NCBI GenBank assembly: GCA_034509495.1
Contig: CM067515.1
Span: forward strand, 18,511,046-18,575,045
Direction of reading: 5' to 3'
From: Acestrorhynchus altus
Lineage: Eukaryota; Chordata; Actinopteri; Characiformes; Acestrorhynchidae
DNA length: 64,000 bases
Translations under genes and position numbers: made by a program
Notes under the pieces: model-generated
Seen by the model: only the letters and a program-made list of their open reading frames with translations
Databases searched by the model: none
What the model was told of the DNA's origin: nothing
Shown here: positions 12,748 through 43,920 of the stretch, piece after piece
How positions within the stretch are numbered: the first letter of the stretch is position 1
Layout of the letters: each line of letters opens with the position of its first letter

Positions 12748-13326
12748 ATCCTGGAATAAGGACAGCATTCTTCATCTCAGACTCCAACATTCTTCCCAAA
12801 ATGATGGATAACTTGTCACAGACTGTGGGGCGGAACAACCACAACCAGCTCACCATAATTTGAACCACACTCACAAGTGAAAAGTCTGGCATTCCAGACA
12901 CTCAGGGTTCAGGCCATGTTTATCTCCTGCTCTTCGATCCGGATCTGTCTGTTCCTAGAACCCTAGCTACCTAACTCTGTATATTAGAACATGAGAACAA
13001 CAGAGACAGGCCCACACTCAGAGAAGCAGCTTTACTTCACTCCCCTCAGTTAGTGATGCACTAGCTAGTGCATTATATTCTCTTGACTCACAGGCAGGAA
13101 CGTTTCTAGACTCATTGTCATAATCAGACAAACGATTTTATTTATTGGTTTTTGCTATTTTTTTTTGCAATATTTTATGTGCATTTTCATGAACAAATAA
13201 CAGAAACAGTATAAATCTTTGCACCACCATTTGCAAAAACTACTTCCATATTTCTTCCATTAAAGGGTTCTTTGCATTGTGAAAGGGTTCTTCAGATTGA
13301 TGGAGAATGTGTTAGAGAAGGTTCTA

Positions 13327-14887
13327 CAGTAGTGTTCAAAATAATAGAAGGCCAATATGACAAACCAGATAATCACTGTTTTTGGTATAAATATTACCAC
13401 ATGACAAACAATTTACCAGTTGGTGCAGTAGATTCTTAGAAAGCCAACAGACTCAGCATTCATGATATACATGCTATTGAGTCTTTATGCTATTGCGTGT
13501 GTATTTGAATAATTAAATGAAAGGGGTGCGTTCAAAATAATAGCAGCGTGGAATTCAATTAGTGAGGACAATCATTCTGTGAGGAAACAGGTGTGAATCA
13601 GGTGGCCCTTATTTAAGGGTGAAGCAGCACGTGCTGTATATGCATTTCTCCTTGAAAGCCTGAGAAATATGGGTCGTTTGAGACATTGTTCCGAAGAGCA
13701 GCGAACTTTGATTAAAATGTTGATTGGAGAGGGTAAAACTTATAAAGAAGTGCAGACAATAATAGGCTGTTCAGCCAAAATGATCTCCAATGCTAATGTC
13801 AAATGGAGAGCAAAACCAGAGAGACATGGAAGAAAACGCAAGACTACCATTCGAAGGCTCAGCTAATGATCAGCTCCAGGATGACAGTCTCAAGTTACCT
13901 GTGAGCACTGTGACAGTTAGAAGATGCCTGTGTGAAGCTAATCTATAAGCAAGAAGTCCCCACAAAGTCCCACTGTTAAAAAAAAACATGTACTGAAGAG
14001 GATACAATTTGCCAAAGAACACATCAACTGGCCCAAAGAGAAATGGAGAAACATATTGTGGACTGATGAAAGTAAAATTGTGCTTTTTGGGTCCAAGGGC
14101 CGAAGACAGCTTGTCAGACGACCCCCAAACTCTGAATTCAAGCCACAGTACACTCTGGAGACAGTGAAGCATGGTGGTGTAAGCATTGTGATATGAGCAT
14201 GTTTCTCTTACTATGGTGCTGGGCTTATTTACCACATACCATGGATCACGGACCAGTTTGCATATATCAGAATAATTGAACAGGTCTTGTTGCCTTACGC
14301 TGAAGAGAAAATGTCCTTGAAATGGGTGTTTCAACAAGACAATGACCCTAAACGCACCAGTAAACGAACAAAATCTTGGTTCCAGTCCAACAAAATTGAG
14401 GTTATGGAGTGGCCAACCCAATCCCTGGACCTTAGTCCGATAGAAAACTTGTGGGGTGACATCAAAGATGCCATTGCTGAGGCAAAACCAAGAAATGCAA
14501 ATGAATTGTGGGATATTTTCAAAGCATTCTGGGCTGAAATACCAGTTGACAGGAGCCAGAAGTTGGTTGACAGATGTGAAGCAGTTCTAAAAAACTGTGG
14601 TTATTCAAATATTAGGTTAGTGATTCACAGGACTGCTAAATCATAACAAATGAGTACACATTTTGAGTTTGTAAAGACAAATACAGACACTGCAATTTTT
14701 TGAACAGCCCAATATTCATTTTTTGTTATTTTCTATAAAGTAGTTACAAATTACATACATTTCTCTTCATGTTTTGATTTGGAAAACAGTATGCAATGTT
14801 CCCAGTGCATGGAAATAAAAACTACTATAAGGATTTTGTCCTTAACTCATGTTTTTAAACACACTCCTATTATTTTGAAAACAACTG
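13327..14887 (+). mobile_element. Tc1-like transposon, near full length
   Basis: Flanked by TA on both sides (13325-13326 and 14888-14889). Terminal inverted repeats start CAGTAGTGTTCAAAATAATAG on the left and end CTATTATTTTGAAAACAACTG on the right, with the CAGT/ACTG termini usual for Tc1. Total 1,561 bp, a normal length for the superfamily. It encodes a broken transposase (next entry). Confidence 0.9.
13669..14646 (+). pseudogene. Tc1-like transposase pseudogene
   Basis: The reading frame opens with MGRLRHCSEEQRTLIKMLI, a helix-turn-helix N-terminus, and stops at 13864. A middle section is recoverable only in shifted frames with stops. The last 119 residues (14287-14646) are open and carry QQDNDPKRTSK and SLDLSPIENLWGDIK, which hold the second aspartate and the glutamate of the DDE catalytic triad. 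At least one frameshift and several stops show it is inactive. Its DNA-binding N-terminus and catalytic C-terminus are both readable. Confidence 0.85.
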
Positions 14888-14999
14888 TATGTAGCACCAA
14901 CAAGGATTCTACTTTTGTTACAATGGCAAAGTTGTAATTATAGAAGAACCCTTTTCATAAAGGTTCTATAGAGAACCCTTTGCTATGAAGCACCTAAAC

Positions 15000-15186
15000 C
15001 AGGGGTGTCCGATCATATCCTCAAAAGGCTGCTGTGGCTGCAGGTTTTCATTTCAAACAACCTTAAAACACTTGATTGTACTCGTTTAATCAGTTGGTCT
15101 CAGTCTTCAGTAAGCTCCTTCTTTTTTGGATCAAAACCTGCACACACCGGCACTTTACAGATAAGATTGGACACCAATTACATTTA
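15000..15186. repeat. dispersed repeat with GGGGTGTCCGATC start
   Basis: Resembles a common fish repeat that begins GGGGTGTCC-ATC and continues GGCTGCAGGTTTTCATT-CAA. Class not assigned. Confidence 0.5.
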
Positions 15187-15189
15187 GAG

Positions 15190-15770
15190 GTTACACATTT
15201 AGTGAAATGAAGTCCACCTGGGTGCAATCTAAATGCCACATGATCTGTCAGTATATACACACCTTTTTTTAAAGGCCCCAGAGGCTGCCAGAGCTAACCA
15301 AAGAGCACCATAAACACCAAGGGGATCTCCATGGGTTGGGTTATAATAAATATCCAAATCTCTGATGATCCTCTGGAGCACCATCAAACCCATTATTCTC
15401 AAATGGAAAAAACGTTACCACAACAAACCTGCCAAGAGAGGGCTGTCCACCAAAACTCTCAGAGCGGGCAAGGAGGGCATTAATCAGAGAGGCAGCACAG
15501 GGACCAAAGGTAACCCTGAAAGAGCTGCAGAGTTCCCAAGCAGAGACTGGAGTATCTGTTAATACAACCACAATAAGCCATACACTACATAGAGCTGGGG
15601 TTTATGGAAGATTGGCAAGAACAAAGCCTTCACTTATGGACAAAAATAGGAAGGATCATTTTGAGTTTGCCAAAAGGCATGTGGGAGACTGCCCGAACGT
15701 ATGGAGGAAAGTGCTCAGGACAGATGAGGCCAAAATTGAGCTTTTCAGTCATGGCAAGTGCCTAATAGTG
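15190..15770 (+). mobile_element. Tc1 transposon remnant, second family
   Basis: Plus-strand pieces of a Tc1 transposase: a region near 15365-15560 with KKRYHNKPAKRGLSTK, then FEFAKRHVGDCPNVWRKVLR and DEAKIELFS near 15655-15750, which normally precede the second catalytic aspartate. Both ends are lost and the reading frame is interrupted. Confidence 0.75.
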
Positions 15771-15794
15771 GTGTGTGATATTGTGAAACTTGCC

Positions 15795-15900
15795 AATCGA
15801 TTCTATACCAAGTAAGTACAGGGCCAGTATCACAGATACTGATACTTATACCAATATTAATAAATGTATAGCTTATGTAGTATTCGTGTATTGGTAAACA
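15795..15900 (+). mobile_element. hAT-like fragment related to the 40-kb element
   Basis: CTATACCAAGTAAGTACAGGGCCAGTATC here corresponds to the same block at about 40289-40325, inside the hAT-type element at 40008-41126. Only an internal part is present. Confidence 0.6.
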
Positions 15901-15959
15901 AAGTATACTGATTTATCAACATGCTAATAAATCTTAATACATTTTCATAACCACTAAAT

Positions 15960-16760
15960 GCTTGTAGTTTTTGCTTTCTACTGGTCATGTCTTAGCCATA
16001 TTTTATAATAAAAAAAAAAATATAGTAATTGTACTTGATGAGTAATTACATTACTATTATTATTATTATTATTAAAGTATAGTTTGTTTGTATTATGTTC
16101 ATTAAGCAAGCAAAGAGTCAAATCTCTTAGAAGCCTGCAGTTATTGCTGTCTGCTAGTTCATGAAATGTAATCCAGATGGAAATGTGTAATATTTCAGCC
16201 CATTGATGGTTAAATAATAATTGGTACATCTGTAAACATATGTGCCACACATTCATAGTTCCTAAGGAGAAATAATCATTATATAACTATAGCTGTTAGC
16301 TCAAAGCTGCTGAGCCAATGGGAAAAGGCTAACCTTCGGTTGCCAAGCTGTGCTCGCAGCTCTGTGATATTTCTTTACAAACTTTGAACGGATTGATGAG
16401 TCCCTTTCACAGTTTACGCAAGGTTTATTATATTCAGCTATACCACAAACAATGCAGAACTGTTTTGTTCTGTTTCATTACGTTGTGGTTAGCTAGTTCC
16501 AAAAAGCCAAGTTTACTTTTACAATCTTTATTATTATTTTTTTTTTACATTTTGTCTACATTTCTTGTCATTCCCATTATGTAACAATACTGTAGTCAGC
16601 AAGTTAGTCCTAGAATTAAAAAAGTTCCTTTACTCTCTTCAGTCATCAAAATTGCCGCTCTAGAAAGGTAAATTTTCATTTTTATAGCAGTAATTGCACA
16701 CATATGGATTCTGCAACTGGAAGCACATTTAACACCCAAACCCAACATGGGTACAATACA
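15960..16760. other. gene-free stretch downstream of sap30bp
   Basis: AT-rich, with a short (ATT)n near 16052-16073. Nothing recognised. Confidence 0.4.
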
Positions 16761-16765
16761 AAATA

Positions 16766-17163
16766 TTTAATTCCAACATGAGTGGCCATGAAAAAAAACA
16801 TCAAGTTGCTTTAGGTCAATATGTACACTTAAAGACATTTTCCGAATGGTACAAAAACAAAGGAAACCTGGTTTAACATACTGTAATAAAGATTTCAATG
16901 TTTCTCAATTCCTAAAGCAATGTGAACAACAAATTTACACTTAAAACTGGCTTGAATATATTTAACACACTCGTGGCATTTATAAACAAATCAGATGAAT
17001 GACCAACCCTAATAAAGTACTCTAAAATAACAGACACATGATGCTTACTGGACCTATGAGGGCTAGCAGTGGGCTGGTCTTCTATAATCTGTGGTTGTAA
17101 AGGTACTTTGGTCGCCAGAATGCGAACAGTTCACGATGGCACTTTATAAAAGTGTCAGATGCA
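16766..17163 (-). other. sap30bp: probable sap30bp 3' UTR with ATTAAA signal
   Basis: The region after the sap30bp stop codon has no further coding signal. The first plausible polyadenylation hexamer in the gene's direction is ATTAAA at 16771-16766. The end point is a guess from that hexamer alone. Confidence 0.4.
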
Positions 17164-37244
<20,081 letters not shown>

Positions 37245-37274
37245 TGCTGCTCACAAAGCCGGCTTCGGCTGCCA

Positions 37275-37286
37275 TGCGCATGCGTG
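37275..37286. promoter_or_regulatory. NRF1-like site in sap30bp promoter
   Basis: TGCGCATGCGTG, one base from the palindromic NRF1 consensus, 30 bp upstream of the sap30bp ATG. The mirror copy is at 37887-37898. NRF1 sites are common in TATA-less housekeeping promoters. Inference from motif only. Confidence 0.5.
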
Positions 37287-37330
37287 AGACCTGCAGGCTT
37301 TCTACAATTGGTAAAGGTGAGAGATGTTAT

Positions 37331-37440
37331 CCAAATGTCGATAATATCGATACCAACACTGGTATTGGTATTGGTTAATACTGGTGTATAAAGATCAATA
37401 CTCGAGCGTTATTTCTCTCCCGCGTGCACTGACTGCTGTG
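37331..37440 (-). mobile_element. hAT-end fragment in sap30bp promoter
   Basis: About 110 bp resembling the right end of the hAT-type element at 40008-41126 in reverse: CGATAATATCGATACCAAC, GGTATTGGTATTG, TAATACTGGTGTA and GCGTTATTTCTCTCCCGC in the same order. The terminal 20 bp are missing. The mirror copy is at 37733-37842. Confidence 0.75.
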
Positions 37441-37541
37441 CATGCGCATTCACCAAACTCTCTGTAAGCCTGCTCTGTCTTTTGGCAACTTTGTTACCGC
37501 ACGTAAAATTTTGGATTGTTTAATTTTCAGATTAATATTAG

Positions 37542-37631
<90 letters not shown>

Positions 37632-37928
37632 CTAATATTAATCTGAAAATTAAACAATCCAAAATTTTACGTGCGGTAACAAAGTTGCCAAAAGACAGAG
37701 CAGGCTTACAGAGAGTTTGGTGAATGCGCATGCACAGCAGTCAGTGCACGCGGGAGAGAAATAACGCTCGAGTATTGATCTTTATACACCAGTATTAACC
37801 AATACCAATACCAGTGTTGGTATCGATATTATCGACATTTGGATAACATCTCTCACCTTTACCAATTGTAGAAAGCCTGCAGGTCTCACGCATGCGCATG
37901 GCAGCCGAAGCCGGCTTTGTGAGCAGCA

Positions 37929-38022
37929 ATGGCGGGCAGTAAGAAGAGCGCTCTGCTCTCCTCTCTAGCGGCTTATGGAGACGATTCAGAGCCGGAGTCA
38001 GAGCACGAGACGGAGGACCAAG
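37929..38022 (+). pseudogene. mirror copy of sap30bp exon 1
   Basis: Identical to sap30bp exon 1 but on the plus strand, with ATG at 37929, 31 codons plus one base and an intact GTGGAG donor at 38023. It has no downstream sap30bp exons on this strand. After 38298 the sequence leaves the palindrome into an AT repeat. It carries the same promoter, so it could be transcribed toward spag17 if the duplication is real. Confidence 0.85.
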
Positions 38023-38296
38023 GTGGAGTGCGCCTTTAGGCTTTAAAATTAAGCATACCCGTGGGAGTTCAACTTTCAGAATTTAACTTTACTTTTAGCT
38101 CTGTGTTTAGCCTGAAGCTAACTGGTTAGAGATCCGCGTGTTTACAATCAGCTGTTTATTTCTGAGTCAGTGGAGTCAGTCAGTCAGTGGAGTCAGTAGC
38201 TGATTATGTGATCTCCACGGTAGAACAGCTAACGTTAGTTTATGTAACCAGTCACTTCTGTTTGTGTTTTCTCGCTCTCTCACTGCGGTACACTGT

Positions 38297-38298
<2 letters not shown>

Positions 38299-38333
<35 letters not shown>
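38299..38333. repeat. (AT)n at the right edge of the palindrome
   Basis: Pure AT dinucleotides begin exactly where the right arm ends. Confidence 0.95.
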
Positions 38334-38336
<3 letters not shown>

Positions 38337-39325
38337 TGACCATGTGACTCACTCTATATATTATTAGGATGTGACAAAATTCTAACTCGACGACATTCGA
38401 ACTTCGACGATGTCTAGTAAATCAATTTGACTGATGTTTAGAATTTTTCACCGAGTACTTGGATTTGAAATTGCCGCTGGTATATAAAAACAAGAACCGT
38501 TCATACCAGTCGGGACCGCACAGAGCAACGCAGACGGCGATATAAATACAGCACTTTAATGGGATAAGCAGAGAGCAGGTCAAAGACGGACAGACTGATA
38601 ACGATAAGCAGGCGCGCCAGAAGTTGAGCTAGACTGAACAGGCTGAAAGACTGTATTAAACACTCTCCGGACCAGGTGAATACAATCAGAACTCCGGCGA
38701 TCAGGGAAGGTGAGTCACATGATCAGTCAGGTGACTAAACTGGTCTGATTCTGGGGTGGGTCGGAGAGACTGAGAGTGCATAACGCCTGGAAGGTTGATT
38801 TTCACTTTGCAGGTCATCTTTTTAGAGACCGTCAATGTTCATCTGAATTTAATGGTGAATGTTGTTTATTATTTAATGTTGTTTACTTTATAGCGTTAAA
38901 CGCTAAATATATAATTAAAATGGCGAATGTGGTAGAAAATAAGTGTAAAACACAAAACAGTTGTAAGCACGAACAGTTCTACACTATTAGTTGATATGCA
39001 ATGCTTCTTTGTGTAAGAATGCATAATTAGTTAATTACATGAAAATAAATGATTGATAATTTTATGATTCAGTGTCATTTAAATAGCATGTTGAATTGTT
39101 TACAGTACAGCGTGAGTTCGTGACTACCTGTGGATGATGGCCTGTTTAAACATCAGGTATTCATGTTGAAAAAAAAAGAAAAATATGTGTACCAATGGGC
39201 TTATCGGGTTTATTGGATGTTCTTGGCCCTGTGTTTACCAAAACCGCATTCGCATTTGAATTTGATGGATTTGTAGCTTAAAAAAATTTTAATCTGACGA
39301 ATGCGGATTTTCCTCAGCTCTGTCA
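38334..39325. other. unclassified intergenic sequence
   Basis: No gene. It contains TGGTATATAAAAACAAG (38477-38493), a TATA-box-like sequence followed by GC-richer DNA and a donor-like AAGGTGAGTCAC (38706-38717), reminiscent of an LTR or orphan promoter. No partner LTR was found. Confidence 0.3.
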
Positions 39326-39381
<56 letters not shown>

Positions 39382-39388
39382 CATCACA

Positions 39389-39424
<36 letters not shown>

Positions 39425-39444
39425 TATTATTATTATTATTATTA
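39326..39444. repeat. (ATT)n microsatellite, two blocks
   Basis: ATT triplets interrupted once by CCATCACAT. The leucine-rich open frame here is a by-product. Confidence 0.95.
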
Positions 39445-39615
39445 GTTTATTTATTGGGGGTGTTATTCCGATTTAATTATTTATTTTCAGTTAGTTATTT
39501 TTATTTTATTTTTTATTATCATTTGGGGTATTTTGTTTTTTTGGTTTGTACTTTGGTTTTATTTTATTTATTTGTTTGCTTTAGAAGTGGAGTACTATTT
39601 GATAAAGTGGACTGA

Positions 39616-39618
<3 letters not shown>

Positions 39619-39679
<61 letters not shown>
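39619..39679. repeat. (TA)n microsatellite
   Basis: About 29 TA units preceded by TGTGTG. Confidence 0.95.
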
Positions 39680-39682
<3 letters not shown>

Positions 39683-39960
39683 TTATTGACCTGGCACTTG
39701 GCATCTTTGTTACCATATGGCGAATTTTAGTTTTATTTGGAGGTTAATATTGATTACTATTAGCCTTTTCTTTATTAAATTCGCATTTTATGTGCTGGTC
39801 ATTCCACTTGTAACTTTTACAGCATGTTTTTTTGTTTTTTTTTTTAGTTTAGTTTTATGTAGATTTTGGTGGTCGTTTGGCGATTTTAATTGTGTATTTT
39901 TATTTTGTTTTTGGTTGGCTTTGAAGGGTACTACTGATGTCATGCCCCTTCGTTTGTTTG

Positions 39961-39975
39961 GTTGTTATTGGTAAC
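39961..39975 (+). promoter_or_regulatory. X-box-like RFX motif upstream of spag17
   Basis: GTTGTTATTGGTAAC: the right half-site GGTAAC fits RGYAAC exactly and the left half GTTGTT is one base from its inverse, with a 3-bp spacer. X-boxes bind RFX factors and normally lie close upstream of ciliary genes. It is 1,267 bp from the spag17 ATG, of which 1,127 bp are the hAT insertion plus one target duplication, so the ancestral spacing would be about 140 bp. Confidence 0.45.
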
Positions 39976-40007
39976 CGTAGCTAACTTCTTTCAGTGGACC
40001 TACAAAC

Positions 40008-41126
40008 TAGAGGTGGGCAATCCCTGGAATTTTGGTATCGATCGATCGATCCATCCATCCATCCATTCATCCATCCATTTTCTGAACCGCTTATTCCTGA
40101 ATAGGGTCACGGGTGAGCCAGTGTCCAGCCTGCAACTCTGAGCACAAGGGTGGGAATCAACCTTAGACAGGACGCTAGTCCATCGTAGGGCGCACACACA
40201 CACATCCACACACTAAGGGCCACTTTAGAGTCACCAATTCACCTACCATGCATGTCTTTTGACTGTGGGGGAAACCGGAGTACCCGGAGGAAATCCAATA
40301 CCAAGTAAATGCAGGGCCAGTATCGCCAATATCGATACCGATATTTTTTAATATTTAAGTTTCATAGATCCAAAGGATCCAAAAGACCTAGGACAGAATT
40401 TTGCCAAACATTGTACGTGACAACAAAATACTTAAGTTTGCCTCAACATTAGGAAAATAAATCTTTTTTGAGGCAGAAAACGAGAAACTACAATACAAAA
40501 ATAAAAAAACATTCTCCTCTCACTGATATCTTTTCTACTTCTTTTGTTTTTTGTTTCTTTTATCGGAATTGTTCATAGAAAATACAATCTGCTGAGCCAG
40601 AGGGCTGACAAACCACAACACAACAAAAACTGTAGACAGTTTCACACTTATTCTGTTTATGAAGTCGAACAAACAATAACATAATACAGAAGGTGTCTCT
40701 GGGTGATGCTGCTGTTTGATTTTCTGCAATAAAAATAAATAAATAATAAAATATAATAAAATGAAGCGTCTCTCTCCGTACTGTGACGTGTCAACTCGAG
40801 TAGACCGCTGATTGGCGGACCATGCTGAGTGGGCGGGGCCATATTGAGTGGGCGGGCCATGCTGAGCCTACCCACATGGCTGATTGGCTGGCGCCGCTAA
40901 GCCACGTGCCGGTGAATGAATAAAATGCGAGCATTGAAAGGCGGAGTGCGTTGCTCCGTGCAGTGACGCAAATCCCCTACAGTGAAGAAAGTTTTGTGCA
41001 CGCAGTCACTGAGTGCGGGAGAGAAATAACGCTCAAGTATCAATCTTTTTACACCAGTATTAATCAATACCAATACCAGCGTTGGTATCGATATTATCGA
41101 TATTTGGATCGATGTGCCCACCTCTA
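40008..41126. mobile_element. hAT-type non-autonomous element upstream of spag17
   Basis: Terminal inverted repeats TAGAGGTGGGCA (40008-40019) and TGCCCACCTCTA (41115-41126) are exact. The flanking octamers CTACAAAC (40000-40007) and CTGCAAAC (41127-41134) differ at one base, consistent with an 8-bp hAT target duplication. There is no transposase in 1,119 bp. The interior holds another dispersed repeat (40036-40292) and subterminal TATCGAT motifs. Fragments of the family occur at 15795 and in the palindrome arms. Confidence 0.85.
40036..40292 (+). repeat. nested dispersed repeat with (ATCC)n head
   Basis: ATCC/ATTC tetramers (40036-40079), then TTCTGAACCGCTTATTCCTG, CTAGTCCATCGTAGGGC, and GAAACCGGAGTACCCGGAGG near the end. 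A widespread teleost repeat. It is probably inserted inside the hAT element. Confidence 0.65.
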
Positions 41127-41242
41127 CTGCAAACACAGTTCTAGTAAATATTACAGTAAGTCTGATTAAGTAAAATAAGTTATTAAACTGAAGCGGATAT
41201 TTTGTGAGCTGTCTGCGCTCTGAGAGCAGATTTGAGGAGAGA

Positions 41243-41314
41243 ATGCCCCCTAAACGGGTGAAGAGCGGGGCCGGGGGTTGGGAAAGCGCGCTCTCTGCTG
41301 CCGACTTTGAGGAG
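41243..41314 (+). CDS. spag17: spag17 exon 1 (start)
   Basis: ATG with A at -3. Encodes MPPKRVKSGAGGWESALSAA then DFEE. Donor GTAAAA. It begins 116 bp after the hAT element. The KK/KR-rich start followed by W-E-S/P-L resembles other SPAG17 N-termini. Confidence 0.9.
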
Positions 41315-41454
41315 GTAAAAGTACAAAACACCCTTTATCACCTCGATTCGATGGATTTGTAGCAAAAAAAAATGAATTTATCTGTTTGTATGTGTGTTTA
41401 AATGTGGAGGACAGATTCTCCTGTGCGTCTATGTGCATCTTGACGTTTATTTAG

Positions 41455-41487
<33 letters not shown>

Positions 41488-42107
41488 TCCTTAATTTCCC
41501 TGAGGGAACCATCCCAAGGGATCAATAAAGTTCTATCCTATCTTATCCTATATGTGTGTCTATATGTTTAGAATTAAACCTGTGATTTTATATATCCCAG
41601 TCGTAACTGTGTGTGTGTGTGCGTGTGCGTGCGCGTGCGTGCGTGTGTATGTCTATAGGAGAGTTGGACAGCCAGTGTGTGTCTGGTTGTTGCAGGCAGT
41701 GTACAGGATCAGGTGTGTGTGAATGCTTTGAAGCAGGCTGTGCAGAAGCCCCTGAGAAAACTCTTCACGTTGCTATCCTGGGAAAACATACTGGAGAAGG
41801 TGCAAACATTCATTCACTCTTCACTTAGAAACACCTGCCCTGTGCTGCCACGCACTGGCCACTTTATTAGAAATACTTACCTTGATCTTGCAGATTAGCT
41901 ATATTCTAAACCTATACACCAGATTCTCAAATGGAGGTGTTTCTGATAAAGTGACCTGCAATTCTAATCTGGTTACAAAACTAAACTACCACTTTACATT
42001 CGATAGATTAATGAGCTGGGCAACCCAAAGACTCGGAAGACCAAAGACCTTCCACTGTATTATGAGGTAACTTACAACCAGCACATATATTTCAACTGTA
42101 TAAATGG

Positions 42108-42192
<85 letters not shown>

Positions 42193-43419
42193 AATTAATT
42201 AATTAATTAATTAATTAGCAGGAGGCTGTCTTACTTAAACCACAGACAGTTTGGTTTGCTCTTGACTGTTCAAATGAGTGGTATCACCATGGCCAGATCT
42301 GTCTGAGGCCTCCACAAAGAAGATGCAAATGAGTCTGGAACGGGATTTAAATGAAAAATAATTACGAATCTGCTGTATGTAAAATAATATACAATTGGAG
42401 AACATTTAAAAGAAGGCCATCCTATATATATGATATATCACCTCCATTTCTCAATATAGTTAAAGTGTGTGTGTTTGTGTGTGTGCGTGTGCGTGTGCAT
42501 GTAGGTGACAGAGTTGGCAAAGTTGGAGCTGGACAGTGGAGAGGAGCTGTCTGTGGACCTTATAGCAAAGCTTGTCAAGTTTCAGCTGCTGACCATCAAG
42601 GTCAGTGACCTCCAACGGAAAACCACATTACAGACAATCACAGAGCTACAGCTAACACAGCTTACACAGTGTAGTTCCTGCAGCACCTCCCCTCTTTATT
42701 ACAGATTAAATTTGCCATATGGGAAAATATGGCTATTTTTATACATTTGGAATTAATTTAATTATATATATTTCACACATTTAAAATGTATTTCAAAATA
42801 TATTGTCTATATACTATTATTTCACTCATCGTCAAAAAAATACTTGCACAATTACTTGTAACAAGAAGGTTGTGTCAGATTCTAATGATATTCAGAAGGA
42901 ATATAAAGGTTACCAGGAACAATATTAGACTGAAAATTAGACTGATATGGGCAATATTTATTGAGCTACACATACAGAAGTAGTGTCTCTCAGTTTGGCA
43001 TGGGAATAACCCAACATGCCAAATGTCTTGGAATGGAGTAAATATAATAGTTAATATGGTTCTGTGTACTGTATGTGGGTTGTTTGTGATGTCAAAGGCT
43101 GTGGAGGAGAAGACTAAAGGGAAAGCAGGTTCAGCTTCTCCTGTGAAAGATAAAACTGGAGGAGCCAAAGACTCGGCTAAAGGAGAAAAGTCAAAACAGT
43201 GTTTAGAACCATTGCCTGCTAAAGCAACCAAACTCAAACGCAGAGGAGAGGAGGAGGACACCAACAAATACATTGGTGAGCAGCTGTCTCTTTTTCTATC
43301 TGTCTGTCCAAATTTGTAGTATTACACACTACAGTTAATTAGCCTGGAATCAGTGTCTTCAACAATGTAGATCATTCTGACCTGCCTGAGGAACTGTAGA
43401 ATCTCCAAAATAAATAATG

Positions 43420-43505
<86 letters not shown>

Positions 43506-43846
43506 GATGAACCAGATGATGGCCCTCAGCACTACATCCTAATGACAGGTTTCAAGCAGCCAGAGCTAATATCTGCTTTAGACTCTCTGGGTGTCTTCAT
43601 ATCCAACGTGATCAGACTGATCTCAGATCCTCCTAATGGACCAGTGACTGCTCACAAAGAGCAGGGTGAGAGCTTACAGGTTTCCATCTGCACAGTCAAA
43701 GCTGGTATTACAACCCCACAAATAGTCTAGGGGAAAGTGGGGGGTCGAGAACATAAGGTTTGTGACGTGTAACAGCTGCAACAGTAAGTGACAACTCAAA
43801 GCCATGTCCTGGAAACAAGGTTTTAACCCGTTTTTAATGTTGTCAG

Positions 43847-43920
<74 letters not shown>

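Larger units (their letters stand above)
13261..14994 (+). mobile_element. palindromic MITE split by a Tc1 insertion
   Basis: The left part (13261-13324) and right part (14890-14994) belong to one short element with AAAGGGTTCTTTGCAT near one end and the inverted GAACCCTTTGCTATGAAG near the other. The Tc1-like element at 13327-14887 sits between them, so the MITE is older. Confidence 0.7.

Noticed and set aside
13870..14421. 183-codon minus-strand open frame
   Set aside because: Antisense to the Tc1-like transposase pseudogene. It is a shadow frame of the element.
37481..37502. X-box in the sap30bp promoter (GGCAACTTTGTTACC)
   Set aside because: The half-sites are in everted order, the opposite of an RFX X-box.
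39301..39615. Open frame rich in leucine that could suggest a membrane protein
   Set aside because: Created by (ATT)n read as TTA/TTATT codons. No biological signal.
37331..41126. One large hAT transposon spanning both inverted ends
   Set aside because: The left fragment lacks the terminal 12-bp repeat and has no matching target duplication, whereas 40008-41126 has both. A single 3.8-kb element is less likely.
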